DNA of 64,000 bases from Sphingomonas sp. QA11 (GCF_028473665.1 NZ_CP098774.1:5141501-5205500), one strand, 5' to 3'; shown: positions 1 through 8,269, counted from the first letter of the stretch. Numbers and translations: made by a program. The notes: generated by a model from the sequence alone, not told the origin.

Positions 1-366
1 AATCCGATCAAAGGGCTGGCCCCGCACGAGGCTGCCGCTGAGGAGGCGTTCGAGGAGGCCGGCGTGCGCGGCATCGCCTGTCCCTCGCCGATCGGCAGCT
101 TCTCCTATCTGAAACGCCGCCGCGCCGGGCGCAGCCGTCAACTGGTCGTGACGGTGTTCCCGATCGCGGTGGTCGAGCAGGTCGGCGACTGGCCGGAGCG
201 GCATCAGCGCGACACGCGCTGGTTCGATCTGCCCTCAGCAGCGGCGGCAGTCGACGAGCCCGAGCTCAGGACGTTGATTGCGTCTTTCCGCGAACCGGTG
301 ATTCCGGCTAGACTGGCGCAGCGCGTCCTTCCCGCGTTCCGGACCCAGGCAAGAAAGAGAATTCCC
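1..366 (+). CDS. NUDIX hydrolase, C-terminal part, no own stop codon
   Basis: The window opens inside a reading frame whose first residues, NPIKGLAPHEAAAEEAFEEA followed by GV, form a NUDIX box of the P[IM]KG...EAAxEAxEEAGV kind seen in small alphaproteobacterial phosphohydrolases related to diphosphoinositol polyphosphate hydrolases. About 100 residues are visible, ending in a normal NUDIX C-terminal helix (ELRTLIASF near base 295). The family cleaves nucleoside diphosphates linked to other moieties and needs Mg2+ bound by the box glutamates. The 5' end lies outside the window. There is no stop before the DUF47 gene: the frame continues through about 70 bases of intergenic-looking sequence into it. 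This could be a real read-through fusion, a lost stop or a sequence error. Confidence 0.7.
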
Positions 367-1011
367 ATGGTCGCTTGGTTCCAGGCCCTGATGCCGACCC
401 AGGGTCGGTTCTTCGACCAGTTCGAGGCGCATGCCGCGACGCTCGTCGCCGGCGCGGACGCGCTTGCCAAGCTGCTCCACAATGAAGGGCCGATCGCCGA
501 TAATATCGCGACGATCGTCAATCGGGAGCATGACGCTGACGATATCACCCGAGAGGTGCTTCAGGATGTGCGCCGCGTGTTCGTCACGCCGTTCGATCGA
601 AGTGCGATCACCAGCCTGATCGGCGTGATGGACGACGCGATCGACCAGATGAACGGTACCGCCAAGTCGATCGAGCTGTACGAGGTCACGACCTTCGAGC
701 CGCAGATGCGCGACATGGCGGGCATCGTGGTCGAGGCCGCGCGTGTAACGGCGGAGGCGATCCCGCTGCTCCGGTCACTCAACACCAATTCGGCGCGCCT
801 GCACGAATTGACTTCGCGGCTGATCCAGATCGAGGGCCATGCCGACGACATCCATGATGCCGGGCTGAAGGCGCTGTTCAAGGCGCATGGCGCCACCGCG
901 CCGATGGATTTCATCGTCGGGCGGGAAATCTACAGCCATCTGGAAAAGATCGTCGACCGGTTCGAGGATGTCGCGAACGAGATCCAGGGTCTCGTGATCG
1001 ACCACGCCTGA
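367..1011 (+). CDS. DUF47 family (PhoU-like) phosphate transport regulator
   Basis: This is a 214-residue all-alpha protein starting MVAWFQALMPTQGRFFDQFE, with the heptad-like acidic helices and the 'HxADDI' segments (REHDADDITREV, GHADDIHDAG) typical of PhoU/DUF47 proteins, which bind metal clusters and modulate PiT-type transporters. The length fits the family. The ATG at 367 follows a purine-rich AAGAAAGAG stretch, so this start is preferred over the fused upstream frame. It ends 7 bases before the PiT transporter gene, the usual DUF47-pit pairing, so the two are almost certainly co-transcribed. The protein should be cytoplasmic and associated with the transporter. Confidence 0.9.
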   Translation: MVAWFQALMPTQGRFFDQFEAHAATLVAGADALAKLLHNEGPIADNIATIVNREHDADDITREVLQDVRRVFVTPFDRSAITSLIGVMDDAIDQMNGTAKSIELYEVTTFEPQMRDMAGIVVEAARVTAEAIPLLRSLNTNSARLHELTSRLIQIEGHADDIHDAGLKALFKAHGATAPMDFIVGREIYSHLEKIVDRFEDVANEIQGLVIDHA

Positions 1012-1018
1012 GCCGCTG

Positions 1019-2017
1019 GTGACGCTTTCCCTTCCCCTGCTGATCGGCCTGATCGGCGTCGCGCTGCTGTTCGATTTCCTGAACGGCCTGCACGACGCCG
1101 CCAACTCGATCGCCACCGTCGTTTCGACCCGCGTGCTGAAACCGCATCACGCGGTGCTCTGGGCCGCCTTCTTCAACTTCATCGCCTTCGCCGTGTTCGG
1201 CCAGCATGTCGCGCAGACGGTCGGCACCGGCATCATCTCGACCCAGATCGTCGATCCCCAGGTCATCTTCGCCGCGCTCATCGGCGCGATCGTGTGGAAC
1301 GTCATCACCTGGATGCTCGGCATCCCGTCGAGCAGCAGCCATGCGCTGATCGGTGGCCTTCTCGGCGCCGGCATCGCCAAGGCGGGGCTCAGCGTCGTGG
1401 TGTGGGCCGGCGTGCTCAAGACGGTGGTCGGCATCTTCGCCTCGCCCGCGGTCGGGCTGGCGCTCGCGCTGGTGCTGGTGCTGCTCGTCGCCTGGACCAG
1501 CCTGAAGCTCACGCCGATGGGTGTCGACAAGCGTTTCCGCAAACTCCAGCTCCTCTCCGCCGCCGCCTATTCGCTGGGGCATGGCGGCAATGACGCGCAG
1601 AAGACGATGGGCATCATCACCGTCCTGCTCTTTTCGCAGGGCGTCTATCACGGCGACTTCCATGTGCCCTTCTGGGTGGTGCTCTCCTGCCAGGCCGCGA
1701 TGGCGCTCGGCACCATGTCGGGCGGGTGGAAGATCGTTCACACCATGGGCTCGAAGATCACCCGGCTGACCCCGGCCCAGGGTTTCTGCGCGGAGACGGG
1801 CGGCGCGATCACCCTGTTCATGGCGACCTTCGGTGGCGTGCCCGTCTCCTCCACCCACACCATCACTGGCGCGATCGTCGGGGTGGGTGCGGCGCGGCGT
1901 TTTTCCGCCGTCCGCTGGAACGTCGCGAGCAACATCGTCATCGCCTGGTTCGTGACGCTCCCGGCGGCGGCGCTGGTCGCGGCGCTGACCTGGTGGATCA
2001 CGGGGCTGTTCGTCTAG
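1019..2017 (+). CDS. pit: PiT family inorganic phosphate transporter
   Basis: A 332-residue inner-membrane permease of the PiT/Pho-4 family, which moves neutral metal-phosphate with H+ or Na+. Both halves of the internal repeat are visible: N-terminal FLNGLHDAANSIATVVSTRVL, and later GHGGNDAQKTMGIITVLLF with the GGNDAQK signature, followed by the PVSSTHTITGAIVGVG segment. About ten hydrophobic segments are evident. The start is a GTG seven bases after the DUF47 stop. A hairpin follows the stop (2020-2040). Confidence 0.93.
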   Translation: MTLSLPLLIGLIGVALLFDFLNGLHDAANSIATVVSTRVLKPHHAVLWAAFFNFIAFAVFGQHVAQTVGTGIISTQIVDPQVIFAALIGAIVWNVITWMLGIPSSSSHALIGGLLGAGIAKAGLSVVVWAGVLKTVVGIFASPAVGLALALVLVLLVAWTSLKLTPMGVDKRFRKLQLLSAAAYSLGHGGNDAQKTMGIITVLLFSQGVYHGDFHVPFWVVLSCQAAMALGTMSGGWKIVHTMGSKITRLTPAQGFCAETGGAITLFMATFGGVPVSSTHTITGAIVGVGAARRFSAVRWNVASNIVIAWFVTLPAAALVAALTWWITGLFV

Positions 2018-2019
2018 CG

Positions 2020-2040
2020 GCCGGGGCCGTGAGGCCCGGC
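2020..2040 (+). terminator. GC-rich hairpin after pit
   Basis: GCCGGGGCC (2020-2028) can pair with GGCCCGGC (2033-2040) around a GTGA loop, with one bulged G, starting 3 bases after the pit stop codon. There is no T-run, so it could be a Rho-assisted terminator or a transcript-stabilising stem separating pit from the P450 gene. Confidence 0.4.
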
Positions 2041-2130
2041 ATGCGCTATGTCACGCATCTTTCGGCCTTTCTTGTTTGCGCGAAGCGTCGCGATGCCATA
2101 GCGCGCGGGGCGCGGGAAACGAGAGTGTGC

Positions 2131-3255
2131 ATGACCGGCCAGACAGGAAAACAGTCGGCAACCGACCTGGCCCTTGCCGCCGCGCATGGCGCCGGCCGGC
2201 TTCGGTTCAATGCGGAAGCCAATCGCTGGCTGCTTACCTCGTTCGACGGCGCCCGGGCCATGGTGGCCGATCAGAGCTTTCACCTGACGCCGGTCACGGC
2301 CTCCGCGCCCCGTCCGGATTCGGGGGCGATCGGCATGCTGCTTCAGCGCGGGACACATCTCCAGGCGCTATGGCACGAATCCCATATGCGAATCCGTCCG
2401 GTCGCGGCGAGCGCGCTGAAGCCCGGAGCGCTGGCCGGATTGGATACCGCGATCCGCGCTCGCGCCCGGCGGCTGATCGAGGCGGCCATCGCGTCCCAGG
2501 CGGGGGATCTGGAGGCAGCGTTTGTCATGCCCCTGGTCGGCGACACCTTCATGGACCTGTTGGGCGTACCGGAATCACGGCGGACCTTCGTGCTTCGCTG
2601 CGGCACGATGTTCGGCGGCTTTTTCGGCCATGGCGCCACGATGATCGATGCGGCGATGGCGCAGGCGTCGGTCGGGCAGTTCTTCGAACGCCTGTTGCGG
2701 GAGCCGCCGGCACAGGGTGCCGTCATCCTCCAGACCGCGCAGGCCGGGTTGGCCGATGGGGCGCTGACCGGGGATGAGGCGGTGACCCTGTTGTCCGACC
2801 TGCTGTTCGGATCGATGCACGCGACCCCGGTGACGCTCGCTTTCCTGCTCGGGCAGCTCACCGATCCGGCATTGCGGCAGGCGATCGTCGGTGGCGAGAC
2901 ATCGATCGAGACCGTGATCGACGAGGCGGCCCGGCTGCGCTCGGCGCGCTACCCCCAGGGTCGCGTTTCGACGCGCGAGGTGCGGCTTGATGGAGAAACC
3001 ATCCCGGCAGGCGCGCGCTTCGGGCTCGATTATGACGCGATCAACCGCGATCCTGATCGTTTCGCCAGCCCGCGCGACTTCGATCCCGATCGTCGGGACG
3101 CTGACGCGATGGCATTCGGCGGGGGGATGCACCGCTGCGTCGGGCGGCATCTGGCGCGGATCGAATTGCGGATCGGCGCTGAGACCTTTCTGGATGCGGT
3201 GTCGCATCTGTCCGTCGAGGGACTGGCCCGGCTCGCGGCGCTGACCAGGGATTGA
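2131..3255 (+). CDS. Cytochrome P450-like protein of the RiPP locus
   Basis: A 374-residue protein with the P450 haem-binding loop FGGGMHRCVGRHLARIEL (axial Cys336) and the K-helix E-x-x-R pair at E265/R268, so it is a haem-thiolate enzyme. The I-helix reads LLFGSMHATPVTLAF: aligned on TLAF, the usual acid-alcohol pair (E/D-T) that delivers protons for O2 activation is replaced by His-Ala. That suggests altered chemistry, or use of peroxide. The chain is slightly shorter than typical bacterial P450s (about 400). The ATG at 2131 is chosen because it follows a GGGAAACGAGAG purine stretch; an in-frame ATG at 2041 would add 30 unlike residues. It is the first of four co-directional genes (P450, kinase, two methyltransferases) converging on the precursor gene, so an oxidation of the peptide is the likeliest role (inference). 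Confidence 0.85.
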   Translation: MTGQTGKQSATDLALAAAHGAGRLRFNAEANRWLLTSFDGARAMVADQSFHLTPVTASAPRPDSGAIGMLLQRGTHLQALWHESHMRIRPVAASALKPGALAGLDTAIRARARRLIEAAIASQAGDLEAAFVMPLVGDTFMDLLGVPESRRTFVLRCGTMFGGFFGHGATMIDAAMAQASVGQFFERLLREPPAQGAVILQTAQAGLADGALTGDEAVTLLSDLLFGSMHATPVTLAFLLGQLTDPALRQAIVGGETSIETVIDEAARLRSARYPQGRVSTREVRLDGETIPAGARFGLDYDAINRDPDRFASPRDFDPDRRDADAMAFGGGMHRCVGRHLARIELRIGAETFLDAVSHLSVEGLARLAALTRD

Positions 3256-3266
3256 ACGGCACCGAC

Positions 3267-4187
3267 ATGCTCGATCTTTATGGTTTGCGTATCGCGGTCG
3301 TTGACGGGCCGGACGCCCCCGCATCGGGCGCGTATGACCTGCTCTGGCGACGGCTGACCGTTAGCGAACTGCAACCGCCCGGAGCGCCGAACGTGACGAC
3401 GAGCGATCGCGCCGACGGACGATGGACCCATCATGTCTTCGGTGATGCCCGGCGCACCGGCAGCGAATTCGACGTGTCGCCCGATGGCACGATTGTCATC
3501 TCGCGCAGCCTGCCGATCGCGATCGAAGGCGATGTGTTCAGCCTGTTCGCGGAACCGGTGATGCGCAGCATCCTCCATCGCCGCGGGCTTGTCTCGCTCC
3601 ATGGCGCCACGCTGAGCCGGGACGGCCGCTGCATCATGCTGGTCGGCGACAAGGGGGCGGGCAAGTCCACGCTGGCGGGTGCGCTGCTTCGCCATGGCTG
3701 GTCGTTGCTGACCGACGATCTGTCACGGCTGCGTCGATCCGATGGCGGGTGGAGCGTGCCGGTCGGATTCCGCCAGTTGAAGCTGCGCGAGGATGCGATC
3801 GCACAGCTTGGCTATGATTCAGCCAGTGTCGATCGGCGCTGGCGGCATCCCGAAGCGCCCGGGGATAGCGAGATCAACAAATATGCGGTCCATGACGACG
3901 AAGCATTGGAGGGCGAGGCCCGGCTCGATGCCATCTATATCCTCGGCCAGCGCACGCACGGGGCGATCAGCGCCGCTGTCGCGCGCCTGTCGCCGGTCGA
4001 TCAGCTTCGTGCTCTGCTCGACAATATGAGCGAGGATCCCGCCGATCCCCGGGCCGCGCCGACCCGGTCCGAGGTTGCCGCGGCTGGTGCTGTCCTGCGC
4101 GACGTGGGTGTCTATCGCCTGACCATGCCGGGGGATATCGCACGGGCGATCGTCGCCGCCGCCGATCTTCCGCTGGTGCCGGCATGA
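3267..4187 (+). CDS. HPr kinase-like P-loop protein (RiPP peptide kinase candidate)
   Basis: A 306-residue protein with a Walker A loop GDKGAGKST (about residues 127-135) followed by GWSLLTDDLSRL, whose paired Asp residues match the HPr kinase/phosphorylase catalytic core. It lacks the HPrK N-terminal domain. HprK-like proteins of this size occur in lasso-peptide clusters; the paeninodin kinase phosphorylates the C-terminal serine of its precursor. The precursor here (5830-5976) also ends in Ser, which fits. The start at 3267 lies 11 bases after the P450 stop, and the gene overlaps the next one by four bases (ATGA), indicating translational coupling. The role is inferred from family and context. 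Confidence 0.85.
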   Translation: MLDLYGLRIAVVDGPDAPASGAYDLLWRRLTVSELQPPGAPNVTTSDRADGRWTHHVFGDARRTGSEFDVSPDGTIVISRSLPIAIEGDVFSLFAEPVMRSILHRRGLVSLHGATLSRDGRCIMLVGDKGAGKSTLAGALLRHGWSLLTDDLSRLRRSDGGWSVPVGFRQLKLREDAIAQLGYDSASVDRRWRHPEAPGDSEINKYAVHDDEALEGEARLDAIYILGQRTHGAISAAVARLSPVDQLRALLDNMSEDPADPRAAPTRSEVAAAGAVLRDVGVYRLTMPGDIARAIVAAADLPLVPA

Positions 4188-4996
4188 CGAACGACACCGA
4201 TATGCCGGCACCGCTGACCGAGTATCAGCGTGAGCTCGGCACCGAATATGAACGCATGTTCCGGTCGAAGATCTACCAGCATGAAGGCTGGGAGGGCTTC
4301 ACCAATTTCGGCCTGTTCGAGGCTGGCGTGAGCGGCCAGGCCGACGCCAGCCGGAACCTGGCGGACAGGGTGATCGCGTTGCTCGATGTGGCGGAGGGGC
4401 AGGCGCTTGACGTTGGCTGCGGGCTTGGCGGGCCAACGCGGCGGCTGGGCGAACGCTTTGGTGCCGGCAACGTCCATGGCATCAACATCTCGGATTATCA
4501 GCTCGAACGGTGCCGCCACAATGCGCCCGGCGTCAGCTTTCACCGCATGCCCGCCGAGTGCATGACCTTTGGCGATGCGACGTTCGACGCGGTGATCAGC
4601 GTCGAGGCCGCACCCCATTTCCGGGGGCGGCGCGAATTCCTGGCCGAGGCGTTTCGCGTGCTCAAGCCCGGCGGCGAACTCGCGGTGGCGGATTTGCTGT
4701 TTCATGGGCAGCCCGTCGGTTTCGATGGAATGCTGGAACAGCAGGAACTCCATCCCGCCCAGGATGCGTATCGTGCGCTGTGGGAGGAGGCCGGGTTCGT
4801 CGATGTGCGGTGCCACGATGTGACCGACGCCTGCTGGAAGGGCTATTACCGGAGCATCCGCAACCAGGCGCTGCACGATCGCCTTGCCAACACGATCGAT
4901 GCCAGGGGCTTCCAGCAACGGCTTGGCGTGGCCTCGCAGCTCGAACAACTGCCGGTATCCTGGTATCTGCTGGTCCACGCGATCAAGCCGTGCTGA
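4184..4996 (+). CDS. SAM-dependent class I methyltransferase (first of tandem pair)
   Basis: A 270-residue protein with a class I methyltransferase fold: motif I LDVGCGLGGPTRRLG (about residues 75-87), acidic motif FGDATFDAVISVEAAPHF and RVLKPGGELAVADLLF. This resembles the methyltransferase-11/UbiE-like group acting on small molecules or natural products. Its start overlaps the kinase stop (ATGA). It is paralogous to the next gene along its whole length, so a local duplication produced two enzymes. In this locus it probably modifies the RiPP or a cofactor; the site cannot be deduced from sequence. Confidence 0.88.
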   Translation: MTNDTDMPAPLTEYQRELGTEYERMFRSKIYQHEGWEGFTNFGLFEAGVSGQADASRNLADRVIALLDVAEGQALDVGCGLGGPTRRLGERFGAGNVHGINISDYQLERCRHNAPGVSFHRMPAECMTFGDATFDAVISVEAAPHFRGRREFLAEAFRVLKPGGELAVADLLFHGQPVGFDGMLEQQELHPAQDAYRALWEEAGFVDVRCHDVTDACWKGYYRSIRNQALHDRLANTIDARGFQQRLGVASQLEQLPVSWYLLVHAIKPC

Positions 4997-5000
4997 CCGG

Positions 5001-5798
5001 ATGATCCCGGACGCCGATCTTTCCGAACATCATCAAGCGCTCGATGCGCTGTATCGGGATCTCTTCCGTGCTGCGGGCGGCGTGGGGACCGACGGTTTCT
5101 ACACCAATATGGGCTATTTCGAGCCCGGTACCGCGAACCAGAGCGAGGCAAGCGAAGCGCTGGTCGAACAGGTCATCGGGTTGCTGCGCCGCCGTCAGGG
5201 AATGGTGCTCGATGTTGGATGCGGCCTGGGTGGCGGCACGCATCATCTCGGGCGCTATTATCCTGCGGGAAACATCCATGCGATCAACATCTCGGCATCG
5301 CAGCTGGAGGTGGCCCGGCGGCATGCGCCCGGAAGCCATTTCCACCTGATGCCGGCGGAGCACCTGTCCTTCGGCGATGCGACCTTCGATGCCGTGGTCA
5401 GCGTCGAGGCCGCGCTTCATTTTCAGGGGCGGCGTGAGTTCCTCGCCGAAGCCCGGCGGGTCCTCAAGCCCGGTGGGGAGATTGCGGTGGCCGATCTGCT
5501 GTTTCGCGAACAGCCGCCGGGCCCGGGCGGATTTTTCGCGCGGCAGGAAGCTTATGACTCGCTGAAGGCCTATCGGGCGCTGTGGGAAGAGGCCGGCTTC
5601 ACCGACATCGCCTGCCGCGACGTGACGTCGCAATGCTGGCGGGGCTTTATCGCCTATCTGCGGATCAAGGCCCTGCGCGATCTGCGGGCCGGCGGCATCT
5701 CCGCCGATGCGTTTGGGCGGTCGATGGCGGTGGCGGACGGCATGGCTGCCTTGCCGGTCACAGCCTATGTCCTCGTCCACGGAACCAGGCCGGCCTGA
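5001..5798 (+). CDS. SAM-dependent class I methyltransferase (second of tandem pair)
   Basis: A 265-residue paralogue of the preceding gene, with motif I LDVGCGLGGGTHHLG (about residues 70-84), FGDATFDAVVSVEAALHF and RVLKPGGEIAVADLLF. It starts 4 bases after the first methyltransferase stop. Both share the C-terminal SQCWRGF/DACWKGY and ALPVTAYVLVHG/QLPVSWYLLVHA blocks. Retention of two divergent copies suggests two substrates or two positions on one substrate (inference). It is the last gene of the four-gene plus-strand unit, and a hairpin follows its stop. Confidence 0.88.
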   Translation: MIPDADLSEHHQALDALYRDLFRAAGGVGTDGFYTNMGYFEPGTANQSEASEALVEQVIGLLRRRQGMVLDVGCGLGGGTHHLGRYYPAGNIHAINISASQLEVARRHAPGSHFHLMPAEHLSFGDATFDAVVSVEAALHFQGRREFLAEARRVLKPGGEIAVADLLFREQPPGPGGFFARQEAYDSLKAYRALWEEAGFTDIACRDVTSQCWRGFIAYLRIKALRDLRAGGISADAFGRSMAVADGMAALPVTAYVLVHGTRPA

Positions 5799-5806
5799 CG
5801 CCGGCC
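5788..5806 (+). terminator. Hairpin ending the P450-kinase-methyltransferase operon
   Basis: GGCCGGC (5788-5794) pairs with GCCGGCC (5800-5806) around CTGAC, overlapping the stop of the second methyltransferase. It is followed by CGGTTTAT. It sits between that operon and the convergent precursor gene and may separate their transcripts. Confidence 0.45.
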
Positions 5807-5829
5807 CGGTTTATCGTGAATGTCGGGGG

Positions 5830-5976
5830 TCAGGACGTATAGACGCTCATCCCGCCGCCGTCATTGATCGCACCCGTGTACGGATTCCGCGTCTCGGTGA
5901 TTTCTGCCGCGTCGCCATACAGGACGATCTCGGGTGTTTCGTAGCGACGTTTTTCGTTCGAAACCATGTCTTCCAT
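5830..5976 (-). CDS. Lasso-type RiPP precursor peptide
   Basis: A 48-residue peptide. The leader carries YETPEIVLYG (residues 12-21), an exact match to the YxxPxL/IxxxG motif that lasso B1/PqqD-like proteins bind. Taking Thr29 as the conserved position -2, the predicted core is NPYTGAINDGGGMSVYTS (residues 31-48). Its Asp is at core position 9, correct for a nine-residue macrolactam ring, but position 1 is Asn rather than the usual Gly, Ala or Ser. The C-terminal residue is Ser, matching the kinase in the locus. The ATG at 5976 has an excellent AAGGGGG ribosome-binding site; upstream in-frame starts lack one. It follows the cyclase gene (stop 6125) after about 150 bases and could have its own promoter. 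The precursor assignment is strong; the exact core is inference. Confidence 0.82.
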   Translation of the reverse strand: MEDMVSNEKRRYETPEIVLYGDAAEITETRNPYTGAINDGGGMSVYTS

Positions 5977-6124
5977 GCGAAGCCCCCTTGGGTGGATATG
6001 GGGTGGAGCCATAGCGATGGCGGCTCCGGTCGAGAAGCCATAATCTGGCGCCATGGCATTGTTTTTGCCGGGCTAGTTCGATCAGCGGGGCGTCATTGGC
6101 GGCTGCGACGCCGGTGTCGCACTA

Positions 6125-7903
6125 TCAGGCGGCGGCGAGCCAATAGGCGAGACCTTCGGCCCAGCTTAGGGAGAAGGTGGTTTCGATTTCCGGCGCAGCG
6201 ATGCAACGGCGGAGCGTGGGGAGATCGATATAGGCACCGATTCCCGGGGCGGCTGCGATCCCGGCCTCCTGTCTGGCCTGCACCACGGCCTCCCGCTGGT
6301 TGGCGAGGCTGGCATAGCCGAGCGGTGTCTTCGGGCGGCGCACCACTTCTTGCGGGAGTAGCGGTGCCATCGCGTTGCGCAAGACCTGCTTGTGGCGCAG
6401 TTGCGCCGCCGGCAGGCGCGCGGCGAAATCCGCGAGCCTGACGTCGAGGAACGGATTGCATGATTCGATCGGCAGGCCGGTTTGCCCGGATGCGCCAAGC
6501 GACACCAGGTTCGACCAGAACACGCCGTTCAGGCTCGCCAGGCCGGCGGCGTGGCTCGCTGCGAAATAGTCACTCAGCCGCTCCTGCAGCCGGATGCGGC
6601 GCGCGAAATCAGCAGCGATCCACGGAGGCGGTTTGAGCGCATCGATCCGGCGACGGTGATGGTGCGCGCGCACCACGTCGCGCAGGCCGGTTCCCGGCAA
6701 CCCGAGCCGCGCGACATACCGCGCCGTGGCCAGCGGCGATCGCCAGCCTTCCGCGCGCACGATCCGGGTCACATCCTCCACCTGGTCCACCAGCAATGCG
6801 TCGCCGGCCAGGCCGGAGAACAGCGCGCCGCCATAGGGGGCGATCGCCATCGCCGCGGCGAATTGTGGCGATAGCTGCGGAATGATCCCGGGCTGGGCCG
6901 GTCGCCAGCGTGCATCGCCGGCCTTGGATTGGCGGATATAGTCCTCCGCCACGGTAAGCGTCAGTGGAATGCCGAGATGCTTCGCCGCCAGCGCCGCATA
7001 ATGGCCTTCCTGCTCCTCGAAGCTGTTCATCACGACGGTATAGCCGGTTACGCGCCCGGCGGTTTCGGTGGCGCCAAGTCGATGGCGGATTCCGGCCGCA
7101 ACCGCGGTCGAATCCATGCCGCCGCTCAGGAGGATGGCGATCGGCCCCTTTTCCGGAATCCGGTCGCCGACCGCGTCGAAGAACAGGTCGCGGAACTGGT
7201 CGGCATAGTCCTGCGGGTTCCGGTACAGCAGCAACGGCGCATGCGGTGCGATCCGGTAATAGGCATCGACCCGCAACGCGCCGTTGGTCACGGTCAGGCT
7301 ATGCCCGGCCGGTATGCGGCGGATGGCGGTATAGACGGTAATCCCGGGATCGGTGGCGAAGCCCAGGCACAGCATGTCGCCGATGAAATCCTCATCCAGC
7401 GCAAGGTCGATCGGTCCGCTGTCGCGCAATACGGGAATCGAATCGCTGATCAGCAGCCTGTTGCCGGCCCGGGCATGGAAAAGCGGTCGTGTGCCGAATT
7501 GATCGGTCGCCGCGATCAGGGTCTGGCGCGGGGCGTCCCACAACACAAAGGCGAAATCGCCCGAGATGTGGTGGAGCAGATCGTCGCCCCATGTCTCATG
7601 CGCGAGCAGCAGCAGGCCGGCGTCGTTGGTGCCGGCCGGCGCCGACAGCGTTGCGGCCAGCGCCGTGCGCGCATCGAAGCGCGACAACGCGACGACGAAG
7701 ACGCCGCGATCCGACTGCGCATGGCTCGGCTTGCGGCCCACCGGCGAGGTTGCCAGCACGCAGGCGAAGCGGCCCGCGCCGGCGGTCTCGACCTTGGCCC
7801 CGAACGCGGCCCCGAACGCGGCTAGGGCGTGGGTCAGCCGCGCGGTGATATCCCGGTCGGCCTGTGGCGCCTCCAGGTCGAGACAGACGGCGAAGGCCGA
7901 CAT
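6125..7903 (-). CDS. Asparagine-synthetase-like lasso cyclase (C protein)
   Basis: A 592-residue protein of the AsnB family. The N-terminal half has the glutaminase-like fold (HHISGDFAFVLWDAPRQTLIAATDQFGTRPLF, about residues 111-142) but starts MSAF, without the catalytic Cys at position 2. Glutamine hydrolysis is therefore unlikely. The C-terminal half has the ATP-pyrophosphatase loop ILLSGGMDSTAVAA (SGGMDS at 260-265) used to adenylate an Asp/Glu side chain. This is the architecture of lasso-peptide macrolactam synthetases. It starts 4 bases after the PqqD stop, implying coupling. Together with the precursor it supports ring closure on core Asp9. A plain asparagine synthetase is unlikely given the missing Cys2 and the neighbours. 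Confidence 0.88.
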   Translation of the reverse strand: MSAFAVCLDLEAPQADRDITARLTHALAAFGAAFGAKVETAGAGRFACVLATSPVGRKPSHAQSDRGVFVVALSRFDARTALAATLSAPAGTNDAGLLLLAHETWGDDLLHHISGDFAFVLWDAPRQTLIAATDQFGTRPLFHARAGNRLLISDSIPVLRDSGPIDLALDEDFIGDMLCLGFATDPGITVYTAIRRIPAGHSLTVTNGALRVDAYYRIAPHAPLLLYRNPQDYADQFRDLFFDAVGDRIPEKGPIAILLSGGMDSTAVAAGIRHRLGATETAGRVTGYTVVMNSFEEQEGHYAALAAKHLGIPLTLTVAEDYIRQSKAGDARWRPAQPGIIPQLSPQFAAAMAIAPYGGALFSGLAGDALLVDQVEDVTRIVRAEGWRSPLATARYVARLGLPGTGLRDVVRAHHHRRRIDALKPPPWIAADFARRIRLQERLSDYFAASHAAGLASLNGVFWSNLVSLGASGQTGLPIESCNPFLDVRLADFAARLPAAQLRHKQVLRNAMAPLLPQEVVRRPKTPLGYASLANQREAVVQARQEAGIAAAPGIGAYIDLPTLRRCIAAPEIETTFSLSWAEGLAYWLAAA

Positions 7904-7907
7904 TGGA

Positions 7908-8189
7908 TCAGCGCCGGCGGAGCACGCCGTGCGTCTCGAGATCGGCAACGACCCGTGCGACATCGGTGCGGGCCGTTGCGATATCGACGTCGAATTCCTG
8001 CGTCATGATCTCGACGATATCGTCGGCGCTGTATTTGCGCTCATCGATCAGCTGCCAGATCCGGACGCCCGACCCGCGCAGCCCGAAATAGACCGGTGTT
8101 TCCGAGTTCATTGTCAGGAAGACGATCTCATCCTCGACCTGGGTGCAGATCGCGTCGTCGGCCGGTTCGAGCAACAGGGAGGCGGTCAT
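7908..8189 (-). CDS. PqqD-like RiPP recognition protein (lasso B1)
   Basis: A 93-residue winged-helix protein of the PqqD/RRE fold. It shows the strands DDAICTQVEDEIVFLTMNSETPVYFGLRGSG, then VRIWQLIDERKYSADDIVEIMTQEFDVD and the terminal helix. Such proteins bind the precursor leader at YxxPxLxxxG and present it to the peptidase and cyclase. It lies directly upstream of the cyclase gene, as in split-B lasso clusters. In those the partner B2 leader peptidase (transglutaminase-like) normally follows, but no such gene is present here. The start is the ATG at 8189, chosen because the longer frame is Arg-rich and unlike the family. Confidence 0.88.
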   Translation of the reverse strand: MTASLLLEPADDAICTQVEDEIVFLTMNSETPVYFGLRGSGVRIWQLIDERKYSADDIVEIMTQEFDVDIATARTDVARVVADLETHGVLRRR

Positions 8190-8269
8190 CGGGGGGTCAT
8201 CCGGCAGAGAGGGGAAGGGCGCTGGCGCGGGGCGGTATCGGCGCCTCCTAGAAACGAAGGCCCGCTGTA

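Noticed and set aside
911..1858. Long minus-strand frame opposite the PiT gene
   Set aside because: It is the complement of a well-supported coding frame, rich in Arg/Gly/Asp/His with no domain or ribosome-binding site; GC-rich codon bias keeps such frames open.
6929..7825. Plus-strand frame opposite the lasso cyclase
   Set aside because: Complement of the AsnB-like gene, with no independent signal.
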